11,130 nt of DNA from Desulfobacteraceae bacterium. Lineage in GTDB: Bacteria; Desulfobacterota; DSM-4660; Desulfatiglandales; Desulfatiglandaceae. The position numbers were made by a program, and so were the translations under genes. Location of the stretch: assembly GCA_011042035.1 (NCBI GenBank), contig DQZA01000294.1, positions 1 to 11,130 on the forward strand. Reading direction: 5' to 3'. Below are positions 1-7,416 of the stretch, in pieces (position 1 is the stretch's first letter; every line of letters starts with the position of its first letter). The notes beneath the pieces were generated by a model. It saw only the letters and a list, made by a program, of their open reading frames with translations, made no database searches and was not told the origin of the DNA.

Positions 1-1
1 C

Positions 2-37
2 AAGGCCATCATCGCCAAGCTTGCTAATTCCTTCTGA
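2..37 (+). CDS. Possible 3' end of an upstream gene (partial)
   Basis: The frame starting at base 2 is open from the window edge and reads KAIIAKLANSF before a TGA at 35-37. The residues look like an amphipathic protein C-terminus, and the RACo-like gene begins about 160 bases later on the same strand, so this could be the tail of a preceding gene. Eleven codons are far too few to identify a product or to exclude chance. The other + frames of this edge close within the first 90 bases without protein-like sequence. Confidence 0.25.
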   Translation, partial: KAIIAKLANSF

Positions 38-76
38 TTATTGTATGAACAGTGCCTCGTGGCTGGTAATCTGCCC

Positions 77-107
77 TTGAGTTTGAAGGGGATAATTTTG
101 GTATAAG
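77..107 (+). promoter_or_regulatory. Weak candidate sigma70 promoter upstream of the RACo-like gene
   Basis: TTGAGT at 77-82 and TATAAG at 102-107 are separated by 19 bases, which is long but tolerable. A second -10-like hexamer, GATAAT, lies at 91-96. A short inverted repeat, GCCGT (119-123) with ACGGC (139-143), lies just downstream and could be an operator or chance. The rest of 38-198 shows no coding potential and no Cys-rich motif. Read-through from an upstream gene is equally possible. Confidence 0.2.
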
Positions 108-198
108 ACTGGTTCTTGGCCGTCGGAGCAAATATTCTACGGCGAGTTTGACGGCAGGCGGAAAAAGAGAGCCCTGATAAAGATCATTGGTGAATAAC

Positions 199-1770
199 AT
201 GAAGTCAGATTCCACTGTGCATGGGCACAATTCTTGGGTAAGAAAACTCCGGGTTCAGATGCCCTCACCCTCTCTGAAAGACAACACGGCAGACATAGAC
301 CGCCTTGTCCGTTACTTGAAGAAAGAATTGCGCGCGGAAAACATCAGTATTCCTTACTCACTTATTAAGGATATCCCTCAACTTCTGAGGGACTTTGCCT
401 ACCATTGCTGGGTATCAGCTTACGAAGATTACGGCACCTGGAGGGTAATCCACCTAAGCCCACCAGAGGACAAGGGCCACTTTTATGGACTGGCCTTAGA
501 CCTTGGGAGCTCCACCTTGGTGATGCGTGCTATAGAGCTAAATACCGGCCATATTGCCAAAGAGATATCTTTTCACAATCCACAGATAAAAATCGGGACC
601 GATATCTTGAGCCGTATTCACTATGCCTCCAAGCCAGAGGGCCTTGCAGACCTTCAACAAATGCTCATAACCCATCTAAATGAAAGGATCTCCGGTGTGG
701 CCTCTGAACTTGCCCTTGCCCCCCATGAAATATTGGCTCTCACCGTGGCAGGTAACACAACGATGACCCATTTTTTCCTGGGATTGGATCCGTACTGGAT
801 ATGCCGGGAGCCATACATTCCAGTGGTAAACAGGCCAGAGATAATTTCAGCGCAAGAGCTGGGGATCAATATCAACCCAAGGGCCCCCGTCTTTGCCCTT
901 CCAAACGTTGGCAGCTACTTTGGGGGTGACCTCATTGCTGGTATTTTGGCATCAGGAATGAACCACATGGATGAAATTTGCCTCTTGGTGGACGTAGGAA
1001 CGAATGCAGAGGTGGTTTTGGGAAACAAGGACTGGTTAATGGGCTGCGCAGGAGCCGCAGGCCCTGCCCTCGAAGGAGGGGTGGCCTCCATGGGTATGAT
1101 GGCCGGGCCCGGCGTAATTGATAAGGTAACCATTGACCCCCAAACACTGGAAATACAATATCATACCATTGAAGATCTCCCACCCGTTGGAATCTGCGGG
1201 TCCGGTCTAATTGACCTGGTGGCCCAACTGTTCCTGGCGGGCATGATTGACCTTAGGGGCAAGTTCGTGGCTTCCAGATGCGGCGAACGCCTCATTCAGA
1301 TTGAAGGAATCAACCACTTCGTAGTGGTTCACGCCAATGAATCGGCCACAGGCAAGCCTCTCACCCTAAGCCAACCGGATATTGATTCCCTGATAAGGTC
1401 AAAGGCGGCCATGTACACCATTCTTACTACCATCACCAAGACCGTTGATATTGACATCCACGATATTGGCAAGTTTTTTATTGCAGGAACGTTTGGCTCC
1501 TACATAGATCCGCGCTCTGCCATTACATTAGGCATGATACCGGACCTGCCACTGGAAACCTATGTTCCGCTGGGAAACACCTCGCTGCAAGGGGCCACCC
1601 TGGCTTTACTGTCTCAAGAGGCCAGACAAGAGTGCTTCGAGATCAGGGACAAAATCACCTACCTGGAGCTTAATGTTAACCAGGAATTCATGAATCTTTT
1701 TAGCGCTGCCAAGTTTATTCCCCATACCGATAAGACGCTTTTCCCCTCTGTGAGGCCCTATCCCCGGTGA
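199..1770 (+). CDS. RACo-like ASKHA ATPase activator of corrinoid proteins (DUF4445 family), lacking the ferredoxin domain
   Basis: This 523-residue protein belongs to the COG3894/DUF4445 family. Its characterised members (RACo) use ATP to reductively reactivate the Co(II) state of corrinoid iron-sulfur or methyltransferase proteins in the cytoplasm. After a linker and middle domain (residues about 15-90, with the family-typical MPSPSLKDN), an ASKHA actin-like fold begins at DLGSST (about 101-106). It continues through DVGTNAEVVLGN, the glycine-rich GCAGAAGPALEGG, GICGSGLIDL and FIAGTFGSYIDP. Full-length RACo proteins start with a roughly 95-residue [2Fe-2S] ferredoxin domain. It is absent here: an in-frame TAA lies at 178-180 and no Cys-rich segment was found upstream. 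Starts at TTG 187, GTG 190 and ATG 199 are all possible; ATG 199 was chosen because GGTG lies 7 bases upstream, though that Shine-Dalgarno sequence is poor. No corrinoid protein or methyltransferase gene is adjacent in the window, so the partner is unknown. Family call is firm; the physiological role is inferred. Confidence 0.85.
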   Translation: MKSDSTVHGHNSWVRKLRVQMPSPSLKDNTADIDRLVRYLKKELRAENISIPYSLIKDIPQLLRDFAYHCWVSAYEDYGTWRVIHLSPPEDKGHFYGLALDLGSSTLVMRAIELNTGHIAKEISFHNPQIKIGTDILSRIHYASKPEGLADLQQMLITHLNERISGVASELALAPHEILALTVAGNTTMTHFFLGLDPYWICREPYIPVVNRPEIISAQELGININPRAPVFALPNVGSYFGGDLIAGILASGMNHMDEICLLVDVGTNAEVVLGNKDWLMGCAGAAGPALEGGVASMGMMAGPGVIDKVTIDPQTLEIQYHTIEDLPPVGICGSGLIDLVAQLFLAGMIDLRGKFVASRCGERLIQIEGINHFVVVHANESATGKPLTLSQPDIDSLIRSKAAMYTILTTITKTVDIDIHDIGKFFIAGTFGSYIDPRSAITLGMIPDLPLETYVPLGNTSLQGATLALLSQEARQECFEIRDKITYLELNVNQEFMNLFSAAKFIPHTDKTLFPSVRPYPR

Positions 1771-1792
1771 ATTTCCATTAAGGCCTTGCTTA

Positions 1793-1822
1793 TTGACAAT
1801 CCGCTGGTTTGGCATTTAGAAT
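1793..1822 (+). promoter_or_regulatory. Strong sigma70 promoter for the DUF2333-hyp operon
   Basis: A consensus -35 hexamer TTGACA (1793-1798) is followed after 18 bases by TAGAAT (1817-1822), five of six matches to the -10 consensus. Transcription would begin near 1829, leaving a leader of about 120 bases before the DUF2333 start at 1952. It is the only intergenic gap over 100 bases on the + strand between 199 and 8091, so it is the natural promoter of the whole hyp operon. Confidence 0.55.
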
Positions 1823-1825
1823 GCC
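1811..1825. promoter_or_regulatory. Perfect inverted repeat over the -10 of the hyp operon promoter
   Basis: GGCATT (1811-1816), TAG and AATGCC (1820-1825) form a perfect 6-bp inverted repeat around a 3-base centre, and the -10 hexamer lies within it. The position suits a repressor operator. A terminator for the RACo-like gene is less likely because no T run follows. A second short repeat, GTGA-N4-TCAC (1855-1866), lies in the expected leader. It resembles a CRP/FNR-type half-site pair, but the spacing is shorter than the N6 of a CRP site. Confidence 0.35.
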
Positions 1826-1951
1826 TTGGGGTTAAGGGCTCCATTTTTGTGCTAGTGATCTGTCACCCAGTGGACGTGATCGGTACTGCTGTGCAATCTG
1901 CAATGAAGGTTTTCCATGCAAGAGTGCGTATCCTAATTGAGAGGTGAAACG

Positions 1952-2911
1952 ATGAAGCAAAACAAGAGAGAGGATCAAGGATCGAAGAAGACCAGGGCCG
2001 TTCTTATCGTCATCCTGATCATTGTCCTTGGCGTGGTTGTTCTGGTAGACATGGCCATAAATTCCGTCAAGCCAAAACCACTTAATGTCACAAATTACAA
2101 CAAGGCCATAAAGGGTTCCTTATTTATCCGGACAAACCAGGCCCTTATTGCCCAAATGCTAGACAATTGGATGCCCAATGATGTTTTCTGGCCCACCGTG
2201 TTACTCGACAACATGCCCAATTTTCAATTGGGTGAACTGGAGGTGGTACGTTACAACGTGAGGGTCTTGAGGGACAACCTTTCCCGGATGAGAACCACTG
2301 ATAAGCTGGACCCGCTGGTGGAGAAGGCCTTTAACGCCCTTTCCAACGACCCCTTCAAATGGTGGTTTCCTTCTGCAGAGAGCAAGTGGAAAGAGGCCTA
2401 TGATAACCTGGAAAGGTATTACCGGAACCTCCAAAAAGGCGAATCATCCTTTTACCCGAGGGCAGACAATTTAATAGAGCTACTCAGCCAGTATGCATCC
2501 TTAATGGGAGGGGTAAACACCCGGTTAATCCACGCACCTCATGACATCCGAGAAGTGCTGGCTCTGGAGGCAGAAAAAGGCCAAAAGGAAGAAAAGGAAC
2601 TGGTGGAGGTCAACATCCCTTGGTACAAGATAGATGACAATTTTTATTATGCACAAGGAGTGGCTTATGCTCTGAATGAATCTTTTAAGGCAATTCGAGT
2701 GGATTTCATTAACGTCCTTACGGACAAGAATTCTCTCATCCTGGTGGACAAGATCCTCGAGGACCTGGGCAGGTGCAATTTCGAGCCCCTTATCGTATTC
2801 AATGGAGACCCCGGTAGCATCTTTGCAAATCACTCTCTTAACCTCTCGGGAATATTTAATGACGCAAGACAAAAGGTAAACTCCCTCATAGTAGCCCTAA
2901 GAGAAGGTTAA
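1952..2911 (+). CDS. DUF2333 family membrane-anchored protein
   Basis: This 319-residue protein has a basic N-terminus (residues 1-15, rich in Lys, Arg and Asn), one hydrophobic segment at about 15-37 and a long soluble remainder, so it is probably anchored with its C-terminal part outside the cytoplasmic membrane. The C-terminal third matches my memory of Pfam DUF2333, found mainly in Proteobacteria: WYKIDDNFYYAQGVAYAL, then FKAIRVDF and NGDPGSIFANHSL, with two Trp-rich stretches (near NWMPNDVFW and FKWWFP) in the middle. No catalytic motif or metal site is obvious and the family has no established function. ATG 1952 is chosen over upstream in-frame TTG 1937 because GAGGTG (1941-1946) stands 5 bases before it. 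It opens the operon, and hypA follows after 16 bases, which suggests co-expression with hydrogenase maturation; a direct role there is only inference. Confidence 0.8.
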   Translation: MKQNKREDQGSKKTRAVLIVILIIVLGVVVLVDMAINSVKPKPLNVTNYNKAIKGSLFIRTNQALIAQMLDNWMPNDVFWPTVLLDNMPNFQLGELEVVRYNVRVLRDNLSRMRTTDKLDPLVEKAFNALSNDPFKWWFPSAESKWKEAYDNLERYYRNLQKGESSFYPRADNLIELLSQYASLMGGVNTRLIHAPHDIREVLALEAEKGQKEEKELVEVNIPWYKIDDNFYYAQGVAYALNESFKAIRVDFINVLTDKNSLILVDKILEDLGRCNFEPLIVFNGDPGSIFANHSLNLSGIFNDARQKVNSLIVALREG

Positions 2912-2927
2912 TCAAGGGTATGAGCCA

Positions 2928-3269
2928 ATGCACGAAATGTCCATTGCGCAAAGCCTGCTGGAAATAATAAAGGAAGAAATGGCCAAAAACGATGCTAAGG
3001 TCTTGCGATCAGTGCGCTTACACATCGGCCAACTAACGGCCATTGTTCCTGACTCTCTTTCCTTTTGTTTTGAGATAATGACTAACGGAACTGAATTGGA
3101 AGGAGCAAAACTCATAATGGAGGTAATCCCCCTCATGGGCTATTGTAATGGCTGCGGAAAGGAATTCGAGATTGAAAATTATGCCTTTGCATGCCCATAT
3201 TGTCAAAGCACTGATATTAAAACCATATCAGGAGATGAACTGTCCATTGTAGAGATGGAAATTGAATAA
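2928..3269 (+). CDS. hypA: HypA, nickel metallochaperone for [NiFe]-hydrogenase maturation
   Basis: HypA works with the GTPase HypB to insert nickel into the hydrogenase large subunit in the cytoplasm. The 113-residue length is normal for the family. The N-terminus MHEMSIAQSLL carries the conserved His2 that binds nickel. The zinc domain is complete: Cys73 and Cys76 (CNGC) with Cys89 and Cys92 (CPYC). ATG 2928 is preceded by AAGGG (2914-2918). The gene lies 16 bases after the DUF2333 stop and 85 bases before hypB, the largest gap inside the operon. That gap holds the leader ORF described separately. No anomalies were seen in the protein. Confidence 0.96.
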   Translation: MHEMSIAQSLLEIIKEEMAKNDAKVLRSVRLHIGQLTAIVPDSLSFCFEIMTNGTELEGAKLIMEVIPLMGYCNGCGKEFEIENYAFACPYCQSTDIKTISGDELSIVEMEIE

Positions 3270-3283
3270 AAATTATACCCTGC

Positions 3284-3320
3284 GCTTCATAGTTAAGATG
3301 ATGGAGGTTGCATATGAAGC
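3284..3320 (+). promoter_or_regulatory. Possible RNA hairpin around the leader ORF start, upstream of hypB
   Basis: GCTTCATA (3284-3291) is perfectly complementary to TATGAAGC (3313-3320), giving an 8-bp stem with a 21-base loop. The loop holds GGAGG (3303-3307), the Shine-Dalgarno sequence of the 14-codon leader ORF. The leader start codon (3314-3316) is inside the stem. If it forms in the mRNA it would occlude initiation of the leader and, by coupling, could tune hypB. Role is inference; the complementarity is direct observation. Confidence 0.3.
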
Positions 3321-3358
3321 CTCGTCAAATATTTCTTAGTTTGGGAGGAAACTTATGA
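3314..3358 (+). CDS. 14-residue leader ORF overlapping the hypB start
   Basis: ATG 3314 is preceded at 6 bases by GGAGG (3303-3307), one of the best Shine-Dalgarno sequences in the window, and starts the peptide MKPRQIFLSLGGNL. Its TGA stop (3356-3358) overlaps the hypB ATG (3355-3357) in the arrangement ATGA, the classic layout for translational coupling. The last codons of the leader also contain the hypB Shine-Dalgarno sequence GGGAGG (3343-3348), so ribosomes finishing the leader stop on the hypB start. No homology is recognised. The peptide may have no function of its own, and a chance ORF in a gap of 85 bases cannot be excluded. Confidence 0.4.
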   Translation: MKPRQIFLSLGGNL

Positions 3359-4029
3359 AGGTATCTGTGGTAAAAAATATCCTGGAGGCAAATGAACGCA
3401 TTGCTCAGCAAAACCGATCCTTATTCGACGAAAAGGGGTTGACTGTAATGAACCTGATGAGCTCACCAGGGGCCGGAAAGACAACCCTTCTTGAGAAAAC
3501 CATTGACGCCCTTAAGGACCAATTGCGCCTTGGAGTTATTGAAGGCGATATACAATCTTCGCAGGATGCCGAAAGAATTGCCAATAAAGGAATCCCCGTA
3601 GTTCAAATAAACACTGGAGGGGCCTGCCATCTGGACGGAAATATGATCAGAGATACCTTTGGGGAATTTGATTTTGATAACATGGACCTTCTTGTGGTTG
3701 AAAACGTAGGAAATTTGGTCTGTCCTGCGGAATTCAAGGTGGGCGAAGACTTTAAGGCCATGATATTAAGCGTAACCGAAGGGGACGACAAACCATCGAA
3801 ATACCCCTTGATGTTTCATGAATCGAGCGTGTTGCTCATAAATAAAATAGACCTCTTGCCCTATGTGGATTGTAGTCTTGAAAGAATAAAGGAAGAAGCA
3901 CTAAAAATTAACCCTAAACTGACCATTTTCGAAATCTCTTGCAAGACCGGTGAGGGATTGACAGATTGGTTTGATTGGCTCAAAGAAACCGTAGAACACA
4001 GAAAGGCATCCCTGGCTGGTAATGCTTAA
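3355..4029 (+). CDS. hypB: HypB, GTPase for nickel insertion into [NiFe]-hydrogenase
   Basis: HypB is a SIMIBI-class GTPase whose nucleotide cycle controls nickel transfer from HypA to the hydrogenase precursor. The 224-residue protein has the P-loop SSPGAGKTT (36-44), EGDIQSSQDAERI (63-75), the metal-binding Cys91-His92 in GGACHLD, a further metal Cys at 123 (LVCPAEF) and the guanine-specificity motif NKID (163-166). It lacks the His-rich or Cys-rich N-terminal nickel-storage extension of some homologues and so corresponds to the bare G domain. ATG 3355 has GGGAGG at 3343-3348, 6 bases upstream. It overlaps the leader ORF at its start and hypF by 8 bases at its end, so the segment is translationally coupled. 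Confidence 0.96.
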   Translation: MKVSVVKNILEANERIAQQNRSLFDEKGLTVMNLMSSPGAGKTTLLEKTIDALKDQLRLGVIEGDIQSSQDAERIANKGIPVVQINTGGACHLDGNMIRDTFGEFDFDNMDLLVVENVGNLVCPAEFKVGEDFKAMILSVTEGDDKPSKYPLMFHESSVLLINKIDLLPYVDCSLERIKEEALKINPKLTIFEISCKTGEGLTDWFDWLKETVEHRKASLAGNA

Positions 4030-6322
4030 GAGAAATAAAGGTGCCATAGAGGGCATTGTCCAGGGCGTCGGTTTCAGGCCATTTGTTTATAAATTGGCAC
4101 AACGTTATGAGCTAAGCGGTTATGTGACCAATACACCTACTGGTGTTGTTCTTGAAGTAGAAGGGGAAGACAGCAACATAAGCCAATTCCGTGACGCCTT
4201 AATGTCTTGCCTTCCTCCCCTAGCTTATATTTCCTCAGTGGATTGGAAAGAAATTCCTCCGAAAAAAGAGCACGGCTTCGAAATTAGAAAAAGTCAAGTC
4301 GGCCAGGAGCGCTCCACCCTCATCTCACCTGATGTTTGCATATGTCCTGATTGTCTGAAGGAGTTGTTTGATCCTCATGACCGACGTTATCGTTATCCAT
4401 TCATCAATTGCACAAACTGCGGTCCCAGATACACAATAATCCAAGACATACCTTATGATCGTGCCACAACCACCATGAAGGTCTTCCAAATGTGCCCGTT
4501 GTGCCAGGAAGAATACGATGATCCCTCCAATAGAAGATTCCATGCCCAGCCCAATGCCTGTTGGGACTGCGGGCCCCAGGTTAGCCTCCATGATGCCAGC
4601 GGTAGAAAAATCGTCTGTAATGACCCTATTAGAAAAACCATCTCCCTTATTGAACAGGGAAATATCCTCGCCATAAAGGGATTAGGAGGCTTCCATCTGG
4701 CCGTGGATGCCTCTAATCATAAGGCTGTCGTGAGGCTGCGCAGGAAAAAACACAGAGAGGAAAAACCTCTGGCCATTATGGTAAGGGATCTGGATACAGC
4801 CCGGCGTTTGGCCTATATTGATAATCAAGAGGCCAAGATACTCACATCTATGCAAAGGCCCATCGTCCTTCTAAGAAAAAAACGAAGTCATGGGCTTTCT
4901 CCCCAGGTCGCCCCAAAAAACAAATACTTTGGGATTATGCTCCCCTATACCCCCTTGCACTACCTTCTAATGGAGGGCAATTACAGGGCTCTTGTAATGA
5001 CTAGTGGTAACATGACAGAAGAGCCAATTAATATTGATAACAAGGCCGCATTCGAAAACCTTGGCCACATTGCTGATTACTTTTTGATCCATAACCGCGA
5101 TATTTACCTCAGAAGCGACGACTCAGTGGTGAGGGTCGTAGGCGGACTGACTCGGCAGATAAGACGCTCACGCGGCTATGTTCCTGTCCCCGTGTTTCTC
5201 TCTACCAGGATTTCTCCCCTCGCCCCTGCCCTAGCAGTAGGTGCGGAACTCAAAAACACTGTTTGTCTCACAAAAAGAAACAGGGCCTTTCTCAGTCAAC
5301 ATATAGGGGATATGGAGAATTTGGAGACATACAAGTTCTTTGAATTGACCATCCAACACCTCCAGCGCATACTGGAAATTACCCCTGAGGTGTTGGCTTG
5401 CGATTTGCACCCGGATTACTTGAGCACCAGATTCGCCAAGAGCCAGAATACGTGTCCTGTAATCATAGTGCAGCACCATCACGCCCACATTGTTAGCTGC
5501 ATGGCAGAACATGGACTGACGAGGCCTGTAATAGGCCTTGCCATGGACGGCACAGGCATGGGAGAAGACGGAAAGATATGGGGCTGTGAGTTCTTCGTGG
5601 CAGATTTAACTAGTTATAAGAGAGTAGCTCACCTCGACTATATTCCGCAGCCAGGCGGCGATATGGCCGCAAAGCAACCCTGGCGTATGGCCTTGATGTA
5701 TCTTTACCGATCCTTTGGCGAGGGGCTTTTTGATCTCCCTATACCGTATGCGTCTCGCCTGAACCGTAAGCAGGCAAAGAATGTATTGACAATGGCCGTC
5801 AATGGAATAAATTCACCTCTTACCTCCAGTTGCGGGAGGCTGTTCGACGCCATAGCCTCGTTGCTAGGCCTTCGAGACACCATCGCTTACGAAGGTCAGG
5901 CCGCCATTGAGCTTGAGATGTGTCAAACCAAGAAAGCCTCCGGAACCTATCCTGTATCATTTAGCATAGACCAAGGGATGAGGATATTAGAAATGCGTGA
6001 TCTCATTCGTTCAGTGGTAGAAGACATAATCAAAGGAACGCCTGCTGGTGTAATCAGCAGTCGGTTTCATAATTCCCTTATCAATCTCTTTACGGATGTG
6101 GCTTCTGACATCCGCAGTGAGATGGGGTTGTCAGAGGTAGTGTTAAGTGGTGGGTCATTTCAAAACGCTACATTGCTCCTTGGACTCCATCGAGCCCTTG
6201 GTTCTAGGGGCTTTACTGTGTATTCCCACCGATTAGTACCTTCAAATGATGGAGGACTCTCACTGGGGCAAGCAGTTTTCGCAGGCCTAAAGGCTTCTGG
6301 CAAAAAAGGAAATTTTGAATGA
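4022..6322 (+). CDS. hypF: HypF, carbamoyltransferase/dehydratase partner for cyanide ligand synthesis
   Basis: HypF uses carbamoyl phosphate and ATP to carbamoylate the C-terminal Cys of HypE, the source of the two CN ligands of the [NiFe] active site. The 766 residues carry the full set of domains: an acylphosphatase-like domain (GIVQGVGFRPFVYK, 11-24), two zinc-finger-like units built from four CxxC pairs (Cys108/111, 130/133, 158/161, 180/183), a YrdC-like domain (about 200-380, with KGLGGFHLAVDA, then EKPLAIMVRD and TSGNMTEEPI) and a Kae1-like C-terminal domain (VQHHHAHIVSCMAEHG, DGTGMGEDGKIWG, LSGGSFQN). Length is typical and no key motif is broken. It starts inside the last codons of hypB (ATG 4022, 8-base overlap) with only a weak GGCTGG upstream, so coupling from hypB probably drives its translation. 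Its substrate protein HypE is not encoded in this window. Confidence 0.97.
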   Translation: MLKRNKGAIEGIVQGVGFRPFVYKLAQRYELSGYVTNTPTGVVLEVEGEDSNISQFRDALMSCLPPLAYISSVDWKEIPPKKEHGFEIRKSQVGQERSTLISPDVCICPDCLKELFDPHDRRYRYPFINCTNCGPRYTIIQDIPYDRATTTMKVFQMCPLCQEEYDDPSNRRFHAQPNACWDCGPQVSLHDASGRKIVCNDPIRKTISLIEQGNILAIKGLGGFHLAVDASNHKAVVRLRRKKHREEKPLAIMVRDLDTARRLAYIDNQEAKILTSMQRPIVLLRKKRSHGLSPQVAPKNKYFGIMLPYTPLHYLLMEGNYRALVMTSGNMTEEPINIDNKAAFENLGHIADYFLIHNRDIYLRSDDSVVRVVGGLTRQIRRSRGYVPVPVFLSTRISPLAPALAVGAELKNTVCLTKRNRAFLSQHIGDMENLETYKFFELTIQHLQRILEITPEVLACDLHPDYLSTRFAKSQNTCPVIIVQHHHAHIVSCMAEHGLTRPVIGLAMDGTGMGEDGKIWGCEFFVADLTSYKRVAHLDYIPQPGGDMAAKQPWRMALMYLYRSFGEGLFDLPIPYASRLNRKQAKNVLTMAVNGINSPLTSSCGRLFDAIASLLGLRDTIAYEGQAAIELEMCQTKKASGTYPVSFSIDQGMRILEMRDLIRSVVEDIIKGTPAGVISSRFHNSLINLFTDVASDIRSEMGLSEVVLSGGSFQNATLLLGLHRALGSRGFTVYSHRLVPSNDGGLSLGQAVFAGLKASGKKGNFE

Positions 6323-6329
6323 GGTCGCT

Positions 6330-7415
6330 ATGAAATACATGGACGAGTACAGGGATAGAGAACTAGCTCAGGCATTGGTAAAACGAATAAAGGAGGCAGT
6401 TACCACGCCAATTCGGCTTATGGAGATATGCGGAACCCACACCATGGCAATATTCAAGCATGGAATAAGGAGCCTTTTAGGCGATGCTGTGGAACTCATC
6501 TCGGGGCCTGGATGTCCTGTGTGTGTAACATCCATTGAAGAAGTGGATTGCGCTGTTAAGCTCGCACGGACGCCAAATGTCATAGTCACCACCTTCGGTG
6601 ACATGATCCGCGTGCCTGGTACGGTGTCTTCTTTACAAGAAGAAAAGGCTCAGGGTGCTGACGTACGGGTCGTGTATTCTACATTTGATGCCCTTAAGAT
6701 CGCCAAAGATAACCCCGACAAGAGTGTAGCGTTTCTAGGCATTGGCTTTGAAACAACAGCACCTACTGTCGCCGCTTCCATAAAGACAGCTAGCGATAAT
6801 GGCATTGAAAATTTTTGTGTACTTTCTGCTCACAAACTTCTTCCCCCTGCCATGCACGCATTGCTACAAAGCGGCCAGCTTCACATTGATGGCTTCATCT
6901 GCCCAGGTCATGTGACCACCGTGATAGGCACCTCTGCGTACGAAGAAATAGTGACCAATTACAATACCCCGTGTGTTGTGGTAGGATTCGAACCTGTAGA
7001 TATCCTCCAGGGAATATTGATGTTGGCAGAACAATTAAGGGGTGGACGAGCCGAAGTTCAGATACAATATGTGAGGGGCGTCCAACCCTCTGGCAATCAA
7101 CAGGCGCTAAAGCTCATGCATGACATATTTGAGCCGTGTGATGCCCCGTGGCGCGGGCTTGGCATTATTCCCGACAGCGGACTTGCCATCCGCCCCGAAT
7201 ATAGGACGCACAATGCAAGAACAAGGTTTGACTTGGAGGTTCCTCATGCTGAAGATCCCCCGGGCTGCCGGTGTGCAGAAATCCTAAAGGGGTCTGTTAA
7301 GCCTCCTGATTGCAAACTTTTTCGCACCAGATGCACTCCCAGAACCCCTATTGGACCCTGTATGGTCTCCAGCGAAGGGACGTGTGCAGCCTACTTCAAG
7401 TACTATACGGACTGA
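6330..7415 (+). CDS. hypD: HypD, Fe-S scaffold protein for Fe(CN)2CO assembly
   Basis: HypD carries a [4Fe-4S] cluster and, in complex with HypC, holds the iron that receives CN and CO ligands before transfer to the hydrogenase large subunit. The 361-residue protein has all recognised motifs: EICGTHT with Cys34, SGPGCPVC with Cys62 and Cys65, GFETTAPT, CPGHVTTVIG and GVQPSGNQQAL. The C-terminal cluster region has Cys at 313, 315, 328, 335, 344 and 352 (GCRC, then DCKLFRTRC, then GPC and GTC). ATG 6330 is chosen because GAGG (6321-6324) lies 5 bases upstream. The in-frame TTG at 6315 would overlap hypF and has no such site. The gap to hypF is 7 bases, which leaves no room for hypC, the usual neighbour and partner of HypD. 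Confidence 0.96.
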   Translation: MKYMDEYRDRELAQALVKRIKEAVTTPIRLMEICGTHTMAIFKHGIRSLLGDAVELISGPGCPVCVTSIEEVDCAVKLARTPNVIVTTFGDMIRVPGTVSSLQEEKAQGADVRVVYSTFDALKIAKDNPDKSVAFLGIGFETTAPTVAASIKTASDNGIENFCVLSAHKLLPPAMHALLQSGQLHIDGFICPGHVTTVIGTSAYEEIVTNYNTPCVVVGFEPVDILQGILMLAEQLRGGRAEVQIQYVRGVQPSGNQQALKLMHDIFEPCDAPWRGLGIIPDSGLAIRPEYRTHNARTRFDLEVPHAEDPPGCRCAEILKGSVKPPDCKLFRTRCTPRTPIGPCMVSSEGTCAAYFKYYTD

Positions 7416-7416
7416 G

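Noticed and set aside
61..82. Possible sigma54 (-24/-12) promoter before the RACo-like gene
   Set aside because: TGG is present at 64-66, but the bases at the required -12 position are TT rather than GC.
24..230. Open frame on the - strand across the left edge and the RACo start
   Set aside because: It overlaps the promoter region and gene start, shows low-complexity Ser/Pro/Arg composition and matches no family I know; treated as a shadow.
405..683. Second + strand frame inside the RACo-like gene
   Set aside because: It lies wholly within a well-supported gene in another frame and has no coherent motif.
1811..1830. Rho-independent terminator after the RACo-like gene
   Set aside because: The GGCATT/AATGCC stem is short and followed by TTGGGGTTAAGG rather than a T run; an operator reading is better.
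2525..2872. 115-codon - strand frame opposite the DUF2333 gene
   Set aside because: It is antisense to the most conserved part of DUF2333, whose codon pattern explains the open frame.
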